A DNA stretch of 39,210 bases from Lachnospiraceae bacterium (GCA_015057435.1 SVEJ01000030.1:1-39210), one strand, 5' to 3'. Positions 1 through 9,390 are shown, numbered from the stretch's first letter. The notes: generated by a model from the sequence alone, not told the origin. Translations and numbers: made by a program.

Positions 1-3
1 TGG

Positions 4-41
4 ATTCTCAACGAGAATTGGTGTAACAGCGTAGCTGTTCA
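4..41. repeat. Two short adjacent inverted repeats at the left edge
   Basis: ATTCTC-N3-GAGAAT (4-9/13-18) is followed by AACAGC-N3-GCTGTT, extended by GTG/CAC around a bulged base (20-41). Both could fold as tight hairpins. They lie beyond the terminator of the minus-strand cyclase operon, and their owner is probably left of the window. No function is assigned. Confidence 0.35.
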
Positions 42-43
42 CA

Positions 44-77
44 AAAAAACAACTACCGCATCCTAAGATACGGTAGT
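44..77 (-). terminator. Intrinsic terminator of the radA-to-cyclase operon
   Basis: On the minus strand a 7-bp stem ACTACCG/CGGTAGT (52-58/71-77), with three more inner pairs after one mismatch, is followed by TTGTTTTTTTG. It lies about 60 bases after the cyclase stop codon. The plus-strand side has a weaker T run, so minus is the likely direction. Confidence 0.75.
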
Positions 78-136
78 CATAATTATTTTTAGTTATTTAA
101 GCTGTCTACTTGACAGGGGGCATATCAATAAACTCC

Positions 137-1933
137 CTAGTTTTTTTTAAGTGATTGAATAGAATATACACAAACACCTTTTGATTTGCCTTTTAAAGGT
201 ATTTCACCCAATGTTTCTACTTCTACACGATCCTTTACATGATTATATACTTCCTGACTAATCAATACTTGTCCTTTTTTTGCATTTGCTTCCAAACGAG
301 CTGCCGTATTAACAGTATCTCCTATCGCAGTAAAATCCATACGAAAATCACAACCTATATTCCCTACAACCGCAGGTCCGCAATTAACACCAACTCCAAA
401 CCCGATTGTTCTTCCGTATTTTTCAAGCAACTCCTTTTCTAATGCTTTTCCATCTTCCACAATATCCCATGCAGCACAGACTGCACGAAATACATAATCA
501 TCTAAATCAAACGGAGAATTGAACACCGCCATTGTTGCGTCTCCAACAAACTTATCCAAAGTTCCCTTATTTCTAAAAATCGCATTCGTTGTCAGATTAA
601 GGTATTGATTCAATATTTCTACGACTTTTTCCGGTGTCAAAACTTCTGACATCGTAGTAAATCCACGAATATCCACAAACAAAACTGCAATATCCCGATT
701 CTCCCCACCGAGCTTGACATTGAAATCACCTTTTCGAGCAATTTCTTCCACAATTTCAGGTGCAACATATTTCTTAAATGCTGTCAGAACCTTTTGCCTT
801 TTTCTTTTTTCGGTTATGTAACGAATTGCCAAACAATACACATAAGAAATGATAGCGCTTAGCGGCAAATACAATAAAGCAATACATGTACCGTTCTGAT
901 TTGCAACAACACCAATCGCAAGTATTGCCCCAATCGCAACAACAAGCATTACACTTGCCACCCAGACTTTCGAACGCTTAAAAATAAAATGTAGTATAGC
1001 AGCACACAATCCAAACAGTACCCCTACAATAAAGGGATTTGCATTAACCGCAAATCGATTTTGCATCAATGCTTGAATCACATTGGCATGAACTTCCACG
1101 CCGTACATTCGATTACTTTTTCCATTGGGTACTTGAAAATCATCCTGCATTCCGTTCGCATATGCACCCACCAAAACAATACTATCGTCAAATGCTTTGC
1201 TATCGATTTTTCCTTTTAATACATCAACAAACGAAATCGCCTCATAAGCACCCGGTCTTCCCGAATAATTAATTAGTGCTTTTCCATACTGATCTGTTTT
1301 TACCGTCTGATAATGCACTTCCATCCTGTCACAATACACATCAAAGATTTTTTTAGAAAACAAAGACTGTGTCTCACCCTGATACGTCTCTTCAAATTGC
1401 ACCCGTCGCACAACCCCGTCTGAATCTTGAGAAACATTTGCATATCCAACTTTTGTACAATCCGCAAGTTCCTGATACGGCAGATACAACGCTTCAACAG
1501 GATACATAATCTGTTTTCCGGTAACAAACTGCGGACGTTCGCTGTACATCAATTGTGATGCTACAACTACATTACCTGCTTTCTGACAGGCATTTACAAA
1601 TGCATCATCTCCGCCATTTGCACCGTCACCTTCAAAATATCCGGAAAAAATAATATCAAAACCTATTACAGCCGGATTACTTTCATCAGTATGCAGTTGT
1701 GTAATCAAATCTGCATAATACTGTCTTGACCATGTGTTAATCGGTCCCAATTCGTCGATTGTTTTTTCATCAATTGCAATAATCTTAATATTGTTATCCA
1801 CTCCGCGCGGCATTTGATAAAGAAAATCCTTTATTAAATAATCTAACGGAGCAAATACATTCAATACAGTCAAACAAAAAACCAGCAAAAAAGCCATTAT
1901 GATTTCAATAATTTCTTTTAGGTGTTTATTCAT
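137..1933 (-). CDS. CHASE2-domain class III adenylate cyclase
   Basis: 598-residue membrane signalling enzyme predicted to make cAMP from ATP. A first membrane segment (about 11-29) is followed by an extracytoplasmic CHASE2 sensor (about 35-295), three membrane segments (about 300-318, 323-343, 349-370), a short linker and a class III cyclase domain (about 413-590). The catalytic set is present: metal-binding D421 in LFVDIRGFT and D465 in KFVGDA, the adenine-selecting lysine K461, and N542 and R546 in GDTVNTAARLE. The enzyme is therefore probably active; adenylate rather than guanylate specificity is inferred from K461. The start is supported by a GAGGGAG site 5 bases upstream. It is the last gene of the run radA, secreted repeat protein, FecR protein, cyclase, with only 17 bases to the FecR gene. 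The signal sensed by CHASE2 is unknown. cAMP signalling is uncommon in Clostridia, so its effector is not obvious from this window. Confidence 0.92.
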   Translation of the reverse strand: MNKHLKEIIEIIMAFLLVFCLTVLNVFAPLDYLIKDFLYQMPRGVDNNIKIIAIDEKTIDELGPINTWSRQYYADLITQLHTDESNPAVIGFDIIFSGYFEGDGANGGDDAFVNACQKAGNVVVASQLMYSERPQFVTGKQIMYPVEALYLPYQELADCTKVGYANVSQDSDGVVRRVQFEETYQGETQSLFSKKIFDVYCDRMEVHYQTVKTDQYGKALINYSGRPGAYEAISFVDVLKGKIDSKAFDDSIVLVGAYANGMQDDFQVPNGKSNRMYGVEVHANVIQALMQNRFAVNANPFIVGVLFGLCAAILHFIFKRSKVWVASVMLVVAIGAILAIGVVANQNGTCIALLYLPLSAIISYVYCLAIRYITEKRKRQKVLTAFKKYVAPEIVEEIARKGDFNVKLGGENRDIAVLFVDIRGFTTMSEVLTPEKVVEILNQYLNLTTNAIFRNKGTLDKFVGDATMAVFNSPFDLDDYVFRAVCAAWDIVEDGKALEKELLEKYGRTIGFGVGVNCGPAVVGNIGCDFRMDFTAIGDTVNTAARLEANAKKGQVLISQEVYNHVKDRVEVETLGEIPLKGKSKGVCVYSIQSLKKN

Positions 1934-1950
1934 ATTACTCCCTCATTATT

Positions 1951-2880
1951 TTAATTCATTTCCCATATAATTTTGGTATCTTCATGAATCGGCTGTGTAA
2001 AATCAAATTTCCAATCACCGGATAAAGCCGGGACTAAGGAAGGTACAACTGCACATTCTCCGGCTTTTACTTGTTGCGTAGCAAATGTTTTACCGGAATA
2101 AATAAATGTCACCACATACGAATCCGGTTCACTTTGTTGTACTGACTCTTCAGTTGTAGCTTCTTCTTCATTTGTTATATCAATTGTAATTCCCAAAATA
2201 TTCTCTAGCATTGAGATAACATCTTCTGGCAAATTAGAATAATCAATATCTGTTACATCCGTCAGGTAATCTGTTGTCTTTCCGTCTTCGTAAATAATCA
2301 CTTCTTTTCCTGCAGAAATACTTACTTCCTCATCCGAAATCCTTCCGTCCGGATACACTAATCTTGAAGATACCTTCCCGTCAAAAACTGATACCTTTGT
2401 ATAACAAACGCCTGCCTCATCATAATATGTAGAAACTCTAAATACCGTTCCCCGAACCGCCATCGTTGAATTCGGTGTATTCACTTCATAAGAAGATTCA
2501 GCGCTCAATTGATTACGAATCTCATTCGTAATAGAGCCCTTTGTTACTGTAATTGTCGTTCTGCCGTTTTCGGATGAGCCTGTTGCATTCAATGAAAACT
2601 CCGTCTGTTCTTCTACGTAAGCAAACTTGTCATCATCCATCTGTAGTGTCATGACACCTTCTTCTAACTTGACTGTATCACCGGATTCCAAAAGCATATT
2701 CTCATAAGGATCTATATCTCCTTTTTCAGCCCGTGTCACTTTTGCAACTCCGTCCAATTCAAATACTTTAATCATTCTGTAACTTTTATCTTTACCTAAA
2801 ACAATAAGTAAAACGATTACAAGCAGAACAAAAACAGTTATCGCCACAAATGTCAAAATTACTTTCTTATTCTTTGTCAT
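1951..2880 (-). CDS. FecR-domain membrane-anchored protein
   Basis: 309 residues. One N-terminal membrane segment (about 8-29) is followed by an extracytoplasmic FecR domain (about 45-200). Its typical core reads NTPNSTMAVRGTVFRV near residues 134-149. A Glu/Thr-rich spacer (about 230-248) leads to a C-terminal module (about 250-309) resembling the small Listeria-Bacteroides (Flg_new/InlB B-repeat) fold, judged from the VTFIYSG start and the closing IIWEMN. FecR domains classically signal to ECF sigma factors, but none is seen here. FecR proteins are also found next to CHASE2 cyclases, which fits the downstream neighbour 17 bases away. The upstream secreted protein is 21 bases away, so the three genes are probably co-transcribed. 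A role as an extracellular partner or ligand receptor for the CHASE2 cyclase is inference. Confidence 0.85.
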   Translation of the reverse strand: MTKNKKVILTFVAITVFVLLVIVLLIVLGKDKSYRMIKVFELDGVAKVTRAEKGDIDPYENMLLESGDTVKLEEGVMTLQMDDDKFAYVEEQTEFSLNATGSSENGRTTITVTKGSITNEIRNQLSAESSYEVNTPNSTMAVRGTVFRVSTYYDEAGVCYTKVSVFDGKVSSRLVYPDGRISDEEVSISAGKEVIIYEDGKTTDYLTDVTDIDYSNLPEDVISMLENILGITIDITNEEEATTEESVQQSEPDSYVVTFIYSGKTFATQQVKAGECAVVPSLVPALSGDWKFDFTQPIHEDTKIIWEMN

Positions 2881-2901
2881 AGGCTTCTCCTTTAGATATT
2901 G

Positions 2902-4836
2902 TTATTCCTTGGTAAACGTATATTCACCACCGGAACGAACATAGATTTTCTGCCCACCGCGATATTGCGTATTATCTCCTGCAACTTTCCATGTTCCGCC
3001 GTCTAATTGATAAGCTGTATATTGGGAAAGTCGAACCAATCGATTAGCCGGAATAATTCCTGTTTTTAACCATTCATCCGCCACAGTAATACGAATCTGT
3101 CTATTATTACCTGCTTTATCTTTCGCATATAAGTTGTATATATTGGCTCCATGGTTTGATTCTAATATCACTTGTGCTGCACCATCGTCAACAGTTACCT
3201 CTACGTTATTGCATTTCACCTGCATCAGATTACTGTCTTTTATATCAACAGTCAATTCTTCTGTATAGTATATCTGCCCATGTTGTGCGCTAATAATCGG
3301 ATTGGTAATATCTATTTTAATTGGTGAAATCTTTTTCCCGTCCGTTTTCTCACCTGTTTTATTCTTCATGAAGTAAACTTTCTCCAAATCTCTGGAAGAA
3401 GTAAGTACAATCGAATCCTTGTAATTACCATCTAGCTTTCTCGCAATAGAATATCCTTTCTTAGGAATAATCTCCACCTTAGAAATAAAGTATCCATTCT
3501 CTCCTTTATCACCCTTTATTGTAAATGCATCGCCTTGAATCGGAAGATATGTAATATTATAATCTGCCGTGGCACTACAAGATGTATAATGCTCATTCTC
3601 TTTGAACGTTGCTCTTACGGTATATGCACCAACCGCTGTAGGTCTTTCCTTGCGATATTCACTGTTTGGTGCATCTTTTTCCTTGTATTCTAACAATGCA
3701 TCTTCTGTCGTATTCGTATCAGAAGCAAGAATAACTTCTATATCAACTCCATAGTGTACATCCGATACTGTAATTGTACCCTTACCCGGTTCTTTCGGCT
3801 TAATACTTGCATCCCCAACCGATATCGTTACATCTTTTTCTTCTTCATCTGATAATGTATAAGAAATGGAAACTTCTGTTTCACTCACTCTTGTTGCTTT
3901 CAATGTTCCTTTTCCGTCACATTGAATTTCACTGCAATAACTCTCCGGAAAATAATATCCCTCTTCCGCATTGAGTGTAATCGTACGAATCGTAATGCCC
4001 GGCAGATAATATGAATCCGCAAGATAACCACTCATCGAAAAATGTGGGGAATCTGGTGTTGCAACAAGAACTTTTTTTGCAAACAAATCAATAATGGAAC
4101 CCTTCTTTCCTTCATCAATCACGTATTCTTTGCCATCACACTGTACAACGTAACCTGTACCTAATGTCGCATCTAAGATTGTATTTTCTGATACTTTTGT
4201 AGTTATGTTTTCTAATTCAGATGCAACACCAAGATAATCGGATACTTGTAAGGTCGTATTGCCGTCTGATTGCAATGATTGCGCCGTAACACTTGTCGAT
4301 TGAACATCACCCTCTAAAACCACATCACCCACGGTTGAGAGCGTTCCTACCGTACAATTGGAAAGAACAACATAACACCCCATTTCGTCGTTGAGCATAT
4401 TCACTGTTCCTCCATAGACTTCCAAATCTCCACCTTGCATATTAACAGTTCCAATCACGCCTTTGTTAACAACCTGATTCATACGTTTTATAGTGACACT
4501 ACCTGATATCACACCGTTATTATTAATAACACCGGTCGACTCTCCCGTATAGACATTCCCTGTTATTGTACCGTTGTTCACCAATGTATTATCGCTAGTT
4601 TCAGTAGCCTGAGAAAAATCTACATTTCCGGTAAGCGTTACACCGGCATTAATTGTAAGTGTCTTCATACCACCACTCACATACACATAATCATCTGTCG
4701 CATTTTCCTCAAGTATAACATCCGCACCTTCTGATAACTCAACAGCAAACGATGTTATGGTATCTATGCCAAACAACTGACATACCATCCAAACCACCAA
4801 CATATATGCTATTAATTTCTTGGTTCTTTTTCTCAT
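2902..4836 (-). CDS. Secreted repeat protein, beta-helix-like N-terminal half
   Basis: 644 residues; no enzyme family recognised. A Sec signal peptide (about 1-31, cleavage near SFA-VE) is followed by short Asn/Gly/Val/Thr-rich repeats (about 38-215, such as NNGVISGSV and NKGVIGTVNMQGG) that look like a right-handed parallel beta-helix. Residues about 255-600 look like beta-sandwich or Ig-like modules, one of them resembling a bacterial surface Ig repeat (VGAYTVRATFKEN). There is no LPXTG or lipobox, so it may be released or held by other means. AGGGAGG precedes the start. It sits 27 bases after radA and 21 bases before the FecR gene. Co-transcription with the FecR/CHASE2 pair suggests an extracellular component of the same signalling module; that link is inference. 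Confidence 0.8.
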   Translation of the reverse strand: MRKRTKKLIAYMLVVWMVCQLFGIDTITSFAVELSEGADVILEENATDDYVYVSGGMKTLTINAGVTLTGNVDFSQATETSDNTLVNNGTITGNVYTGESTGVINNNGVISGSVTIKRMNQVVNKGVIGTVNMQGGDLEVYGGTVNMLNDEMGCYVVLSNCTVGTLSTVGDVVLEGDVQSTSVTAQSLQSDGNTTLQVSDYLGVASELENITTKVSENTILDATLGTGYVVQCDGKEYVIDEGKKGSIIDLFAKKVLVATPDSPHFSMSGYLADSYYLPGITIRTITLNAEEGYYFPESYCSEIQCDGKGTLKATRVSETEVSISYTLSDEEEKDVTISVGDASIKPKEPGKGTITVSDVHYGVDIEVILASDTNTTEDALLEYKEKDAPNSEYRKERPTAVGAYTVRATFKENEHYTSCSATADYNITYLPIQGDAFTIKGDKGENGYFISKVEIIPKKGYSIARKLDGNYKDSIVLTSSRDLEKVYFMKNKTGEKTDGKKISPIKIDITNPIISAQHGQIYYTEELTVDIKDSNLMQVKCNNVEVTVDDGAAQVILESNHGANIYNLYAKDKAGNNRQIRITVADEWLKTGIIPANRLVRLSQYTAYQLDGGTWKVAGDNTQYRGGQKIYVRSGGEYTFTKE

Positions 4837-4863
4837 CCAATCCCTCCCTTTACAATTCGATAA

Positions 4864-6219
4864 TCAAAACATCTTTTCAATTGCCTCTGATAAGGTTGCT
4901 ACACATTCTATAGCAATCGGTAACTGATCCATGCTCTTATCATAGTTAGATTTGGGAATATAACATTTTTCAAACCCCATTTTCACTGCCTCATTAACAC
5001 GTTGCGAAATGTAAGAAACGCCTCTGATTTCTCCCGCCAATCCTACCTCTCCTAATATAATCGTGTGCGGTTCTACCGGAATATTCTTAAAGCTTGAAAC
5101 CAAGGCAATAACAATCCCTAAGTCAATTGCCGTATCATTCAAACGCATACCACCGGCCAAATTCACATATGCATCATTACCGGCAATCAAAACACCTGCT
5201 CGCTTTTCCAAAACTGCCATTAGTAAATTGACTCTATTATAATCGATTCCAACAGAAGTTCTTCTTGGCAAATTAAAATTAGATTGACATACCAATGCTT
5301 GTATTTCAGTCAATAATGGTCTGGTTCCTTCTACTGAACACACCACAACAGAACCTGCTGCATCTAAAGGCCTATCATCTAACATAACTTGCGACGGATT
5401 ATCCACTTCGTGTAATCCGGTATCCTTCATTTCAAATACACCAATCTCATTCGTAGAACCAAAGCGATTCTTAACCCCTCTCAAAATGCGATAGGATGCA
5501 TTTTTCTCTCCTTCAAAATAAAGTACAGTATCTACCATGTGCTCTAATGTTTTGGGACCTGCCACAGTTCCCTCTTTTGTAACATGTCCAACAATAAAAA
5601 TTGCAATATCACACTGTTTCGCAATTCGCATCAAACGACTTGTCACTTCACGCACTTGTGAAACACTTCCGGCACCGCTTCCTATCTCTTCTATGAACAT
5701 GGTCTGAATCGAATCAATAACAACCACTTCCGGACGCACTTGCGTAATCGCATGTTCAACAAGCTCCAAATTGGTTTCGGATAAAAGTAACATGTCCTTT
5801 GTAAAACCACCGAGTCGTTGTGCTCGTAACTTAATCTGCTGAAGAGATTCTTCTCCTGATGCATATAATACTTTGTGTTCATCTACGGTCAAATTTCTAC
5901 ATACCTGTAATAAAATTGTGGATTTTCCAATTCCCGGATCTCCACCTACCAATGTTAGTGAACCTTTTACAATTCCACCACCTAACACGCGGTCTAATTC
6001 TTTCATTCCTGTGCCAATTCGTGTTTCCTCGGATGTATTTACGTCCAAAATACTAGTAGGCGCCACAGCTTCTGTCACACCGACATGCTTCTTGGCGCCT
6101 ACTACTACCTTTTCCTCAACAAATGTATTCCAACACTTACAAGCCGGACACTGTCCAAGCCATTTTGTTGATTCATTCCCACACTCCTGGCAAAAGAAAA
6201 TCTGTCTTGTCTTTGCCAT
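4864..6219 (-). CDS. radA: DNA repair protein RadA
   Basis: 451-residue RecA-like branch-migration ATPase that processes recombination intermediates during repair. It has an N-terminal C4 zinc finger (C10, C13, C24, C27), Walker A GDPGIGKS (93-100), the RadA signature KNRFG (250-254), and a C-terminal Lon-protease-like domain (about 285-445, with GLAGEIRGV). Length is typical. An in-frame ATG five codons upstream exists, but an AAAGGA site lies 5 bases before the ATG at 6219, so that start is chosen. It follows the 136-residue protein gene by 49 bases and is followed closely by three envelope/signalling genes, an unusual partnership for radA. Confidence 0.97.
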   Translation of the reverse strand: MAKTRQIFFCQECGNESTKWLGQCPACKCWNTFVEEKVVVGAKKHVGVTEAVAPTSILDVNTSEETRIGTGMKELDRVLGGGIVKGSLTLVGGDPGIGKSTILLQVCRNLTVDEHKVLYASGEESLQQIKLRAQRLGGFTKDMLLLSETNLELVEHAITQVRPEVVVIDSIQTMFIEEIGSGAGSVSQVREVTSRLMRIAKQCDIAIFIVGHVTKEGTVAGPKTLEHMVDTVLYFEGEKNASYRILRGVKNRFGSTNEIGVFEMKDTGLHEVDNPSQVMLDDRPLDAAGSVVVCSVEGTRPLLTEIQALVCQSNFNLPRRTSVGIDYNRVNLLMAVLEKRAGVLIAGNDAYVNLAGGMRLNDTAIDLGIVIALVSSFKNIPVEPHTIILGEVGLAGEIRGVSYISQRVNEAVKMGFEKCYIPKSNYDKSMDQLPIAIECVATLSEAIEKMF

Positions 6220-6268
6220 ATATTGTCCTTTCATCTAATCCAGTATAGGTATTATAATAAATGCCTTA

Positions 6269-6679
6269 TCAAACCTTAGATATCTTAATAGATGAGCTCT
6301 CTCCCGGATTCAACTCAACACTTAGGCTCATCTTACCTCCAAGATTTGTCTTTACCGAACCTGTTTCGTTACCATTAATAATTGCAACATACTCTTGTCC
6401 GGATTCCATCTCCAATGTAATCTGTGAATCTTCAATTCCTTCTACTACAAATTCTACACTATCGTCTGTTGCCACAAAACCGTGTACTGCAGTTCCCGGA
6501 ACAGACTCATATACGAACGAACCATTCTTTTCTAACTTGGTAATTTCATTAAAGGTCTTAACCTTATACTTATCACCTTTAAAATCGAATCCATCTAACT
6601 TTGTCTTGCTGTCTAATTCATAATTACCAAAACATAAAGCCCCATTTTCTTCTTTGATTAGTTCGCTAACTACCGCCAT
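6269..6679 (-). CDS. Conserved small beta-rich protein of unknown function
   Basis: 136 residues, no signal peptide, no membrane segment and no catalytic motif. The predicted strands (YKVKTFNEITKLEKNG, FVYESVPGTAV, VEFVVEG, GKMSLSVEL, SSSIKISKV) suggest an all-beta, possibly jelly-roll fold. Close relatives appear to be common in Lachnospiraceae, and I recall some being auto-named endosialidase-like; nothing here supports an enzymatic role. AGGAGG lies 8 to 9 bases before the start. It is the first gene behind the promoter at 6783-6811, with radA 49 bases downstream, so it may share the radA transcript. A cytosolic carbohydrate- or protein-binding role is possible but unproven. Confidence 0.75.
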   Translation of the reverse strand: MAVVSELIKEENGALCFGNYELDSKTKLDGFDFKGDKYKVKTFNEITKLEKNGSFVYESVPGTAVHGFVATDDSVEFVVEGIEDSQITLEMESGQEYVAIINGNETGSVKTNLGGKMSLSVELNPGESSSIKISKV

Positions 6680-6782
6680 TTCACTATCCTCCTACGTGTA
6701 CTGTTATACTATCTTCACTCTCAAATATATGTGTCACTCTCCACTTTTTTCCTGCACAAAAAAAGTGTTTTCCCATAATAAT

Positions 6783-6811
6783 AGTATACAATATCTTGTG
6801 TGCTTTTTCTA
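6783..6811 (-). promoter_or_regulatory. Candidate sigma-A promoter of the small protein/radA operon
   Basis: TAGAAA-N17-TATACT on the minus strand, about 100 bases before the start of the 136-residue protein. The leader carries an A/T-rich hairpin (CACTTTTTT paired with AAAAAAGTG) between promoter and gene. Confidence 0.5.
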
Positions 6812-6816
6812 GTGGA

Positions 6817-6846
6817 TTTTCACAAAAAATCATGTTTTTCACAAAA
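6817..6846. repeat. Direct repeat TTTTCACAAAA, two copies 19 bases apart
   Basis: Identical 11-mers at 6817-6827 and 6836-6846 lie between the clpC stop codon and the next promoter. Spacing is close to two helical turns, so they might bind a regulator upstream of the promoter at 6783-6811. No convincing clpC terminator is seen here. Confidence 0.3.
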
Positions 6847-6850
6847 TATT

Positions 6851-9301
6851 TTAGAGTACTTTGAATTTAACACCTGTCTTAAGAATAGAAATCCTGACAG
6901 TATCTCCCGGATTTATCTTTCCTGCCAAAATTTCTTCTGCCATTGCGTCTTCAATCTCATTCTGAATCGCACGGCGAAGAGGTCTGGCGCCGTATTTTTT
7001 ATCATATCCTTTTTCAAATATATAATTCTTCACAGCATCACCGTAACGAACCTCTATATTCATCTGTTTTTTCACACGTTTCACAAAATTTTGCATAAGT
7101 AGATTGGCAATTTCCTTTATCTCATCTTTACTCAACGCATGAAATACTATAGTGTCGTCTATTCTGTTCAAAAACTCCGGTTTGAACAGTTTCTTCACTT
7201 CATCCATTACACCGTTTTTCATTTGCTCATGTTCTTTTTCAGCCGAAGTATCACCGGCAAATCCAAGTGTCTTCGGTTCCATAATTCTTGCAGCACCGAC
7301 ATTACTTGTCATAATAATAATCGTGTTTTTAAAATCTACTTTTCTTCCCTGTGCATCCGTAACATGTCCGTCATCAAGAATCTGCAACAGTACGTTGAAG
7401 ATGTCCACGTGTGCTTTCTCTATCTCATCAAAGAGAATAACCGAATATGGATGTCTTCGAACTTGTTCGCTTAATTGTCCGCCTTCTTCAAATCCAACAT
7501 AACCAGGAGGAGAACCTATAATCTTAGAAACACTGTGTTTTTCCATATATTCAGACATATCAACACGTATCATATTCTTTTCATCACCAAATACTGTCTC
7601 AGCTAACGCCTTTGATAGCTCTGTTTTACCAACTCCGGTCGGACCTAAGAATAAGAATGAGCCTGTTGGACGGTTCGGATCTTTCAACCCTACTCTACCT
7701 CGTTTGATTGCTTTTGCAACTGCATTAACCGCTTCATTTTGTCCAATTACACGCTTATGCAATTCTTTTTCGAGATACAAAAGCCTCTTAGATTCTTCTT
7801 CTTGCAACTTACTGACCGGAATCTTTGTCCATTCAGACACAACGATTGCAATATCTTCTTCTGTCAGTTCTAATCCCTTCGCATTTCTGATATTGTCTTG
7901 TTTCTTTTTTATTTTTTCGAGTTTTTCTTCCAAAACGCGAATGGACAATTTTGTATCATGTGCACTTTCCAAATCATTATCCATAAATGCACTATCAAGC
8001 TCATCATTCAACCGACTTAATTCTTTTTCTATTTCTTGTACCTGTACTGACGGTTTAAATGCTGCTAACTTTTTCTTTGCTGACGCTTCATCCATCAAAT
8101 CAATTGCTTTATCAGGTAAAAATCTGTCATTCAGATAACGGTTTGACAATTCCACACAAGCTTTAATTGCATCATCACAAATCGTAAGTCCATGGTGATA
8201 TTCATAACAACTACGTAATCCGCTTAAGATTGCAATCGTTTCTTGCGTTGTAGGTTCCGCAACTGTTACAGGCTGAAATCTACGTTCTAATGCAGCATCT
8301 TTTTCAATATGTTTTCTATACTCCGTGGTTGTTGTAGCACCTATCATCTGAATTTCTCCTCTAGACAGGGCCGGTTTCAAAATATTGGATGCATCGATTG
8401 CGCCTTCCGCGCCACCCGCGCCAATAATTGTATGCAACTCATCAACAAACAATATGACATTTCCCGCATTGGTCACTTCAGAAATCAGTTTTTTAATTCG
8501 TTCTTCAAACTCTCCTCTGTACTTAGAACCTGCAACCATTCCTGACAAATCTAAAGAAAGCACACGCTTACCAAGTACGGTTTCCGGGACCTGCCCTGCC
8601 ACTATCAGTTGTGCCAATCCTTCCACGATTGCAGTCTTACCAACACCGGGTTCACCAACAAGACACGGATTATTCTTCATTCGGCGACTTAGAATCTGCA
8701 CAACGCGTTGCATTTCTTCTTCACGTCCCACAACAGGATCTAATGCGCCTTCTTTTGCCAATTTTGTAAAGTCTCTCGAATACTGATCTAGCGTAGGGGT
8801 TGATGTTTTCCCCTTTTTATCCTTTGATTTTAGACTATTTAATTCTGTCTTTGCCACAGAAGGTTCCATTCCCATTGCCGCCAAAATATCAGAATATAAC
8901 TTTGTCACCGGTATATTCATAGCTGTCAAAAGACGAAATGCAACACTATCAGGATGCTTTATGATTGCCATAAGTAAATGCTCCGTACCGATTAATCCTG
9001 CTTTTAATCTTGTTGCTTCTTTTTCTGCTAATCTTAATATATCCTGACATCTTTTTGAATAATCTGCTTGATTAGCCAATACAACATTAGAATGTTCCAT
9101 CATAAGTTGACTTGTCAGATTTTCCAAACGTTCAGCCTCTACGCCATTCTTTTCCAATACAGCATACGCTATACCACTCTTTTCTTTCATAAGTCCAAGC
9201 AGTAAATGTTCGCTTCCAACATATTCCTGTGTCATCTGTAATGCGATTTTTTTTGCATAACGTAACACATTGTTAGCACTTTTTGTATAATTCTGCTTCA
9301 T
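6851..9301 (-). CDS. clpC: ClpC-type AAA+ unfoldase
   Basis: 816-residue Hsp100 unfoldase that feeds substrates to ClpP. Domains: double Clp-N repeat (about 3-145); AAA-1 with Walker A GEPGVGKT (216-223) and Walker B ILFVDELH (about 283-290); a short coiled-coil/UVR-type middle domain (about 420-470) typical of ClpC rather than ClpB; AAA-2 with Walker A GPTGVGKT (553-560) and Walker B ILFDEIEKAH; and a TLGFAGD loop in AAA-2 at the place of the ClpP-docking loop. A TTG codon four residues upstream is in frame, but GGAG lies 6 bases before the ATG at 9301, so that start is used. The ctsR-mcsA-mcsB genes that often precede clpC are absent; purD and a terminator lie upstream instead, so clpC is probably a separate unit. 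Confidence 0.96.
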   Translation of the reverse strand: MKQNYTKSANNVLRYAKKIALQMTQEYVGSEHLLLGLMKEKSGIAYAVLEKNGVEAERLENLTSQLMMEHSNVVLANQADYSKRCQDILRLAEKEATRLKAGLIGTEHLLMAIIKHPDSVAFRLLTAMNIPVTKLYSDILAAMGMEPSVAKTELNSLKSKDKKGKTSTPTLDQYSRDFTKLAKEGALDPVVGREEEMQRVVQILSRRMKNNPCLVGEPGVGKTAIVEGLAQLIVAGQVPETVLGKRVLSLDLSGMVAGSKYRGEFEERIKKLISEVTNAGNVILFVDELHTIIGAGGAEGAIDASNILKPALSRGEIQMIGATTTTEYRKHIEKDAALERRFQPVTVAEPTTQETIAILSGLRSCYEYHHGLTICDDAIKACVELSNRYLNDRFLPDKAIDLMDEASAKKKLAAFKPSVQVQEIEKELSRLNDELDSAFMDNDLESAHDTKLSIRVLEEKLEKIKKKQDNIRNAKGLELTEEDIAIVVSEWTKIPVSKLQEEESKRLLYLEKELHKRVIGQNEAVNAVAKAIKRGRVGLKDPNRPTGSFLFLGPTGVGKTELSKALAETVFGDEKNMIRVDMSEYMEKHSVSKIIGSPPGYVGFEEGGQLSEQVRRHPYSVILFDEIEKAHVDIFNVLLQILDDGHVTDAQGRKVDFKNTIIIMTSNVGAARIMEPKTLGFAGDTSAEKEHEQMKNGVMDEVKKLFKPEFLNRIDDTIVFHALSKDEIKEIANLLMQNFVKRVKKQMNIEVRYGDAVKNYIFEKGYDKKYGARPLRRAIQNEIEDAMAEEILAGKINPGDTVRISILKTGVKFKVL

Positions 9302-9331
9302 TCCATTCTCCAATCATCATTTATAACTTTA

Positions 9332-9374
9332 AGATAAAGAAGCCGCCACACATACCTCTTTATTGTGTGACAGC
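9332..9374 (-). terminator. Intrinsic terminator of purMND
   Basis: Minus-strand hairpin of 11 pairs (two G-U) formed by 9364-9374 and 9342-9352 with an 11-base loop, followed by TTCTTTATCTT. It starts about 17 bases after the purD stop codon and ends about 30 bases before clpC. Confidence 0.7.
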
Positions 9375-9390
9375 CTCCTCATTTGTATTC

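Noticed and set aside
6269..6679. Endosialidase enzyme
   Set aside because: The name occurs for related small proteins, but the sequence is only 136 residues and lacks any sialidase motif or catalytic set.
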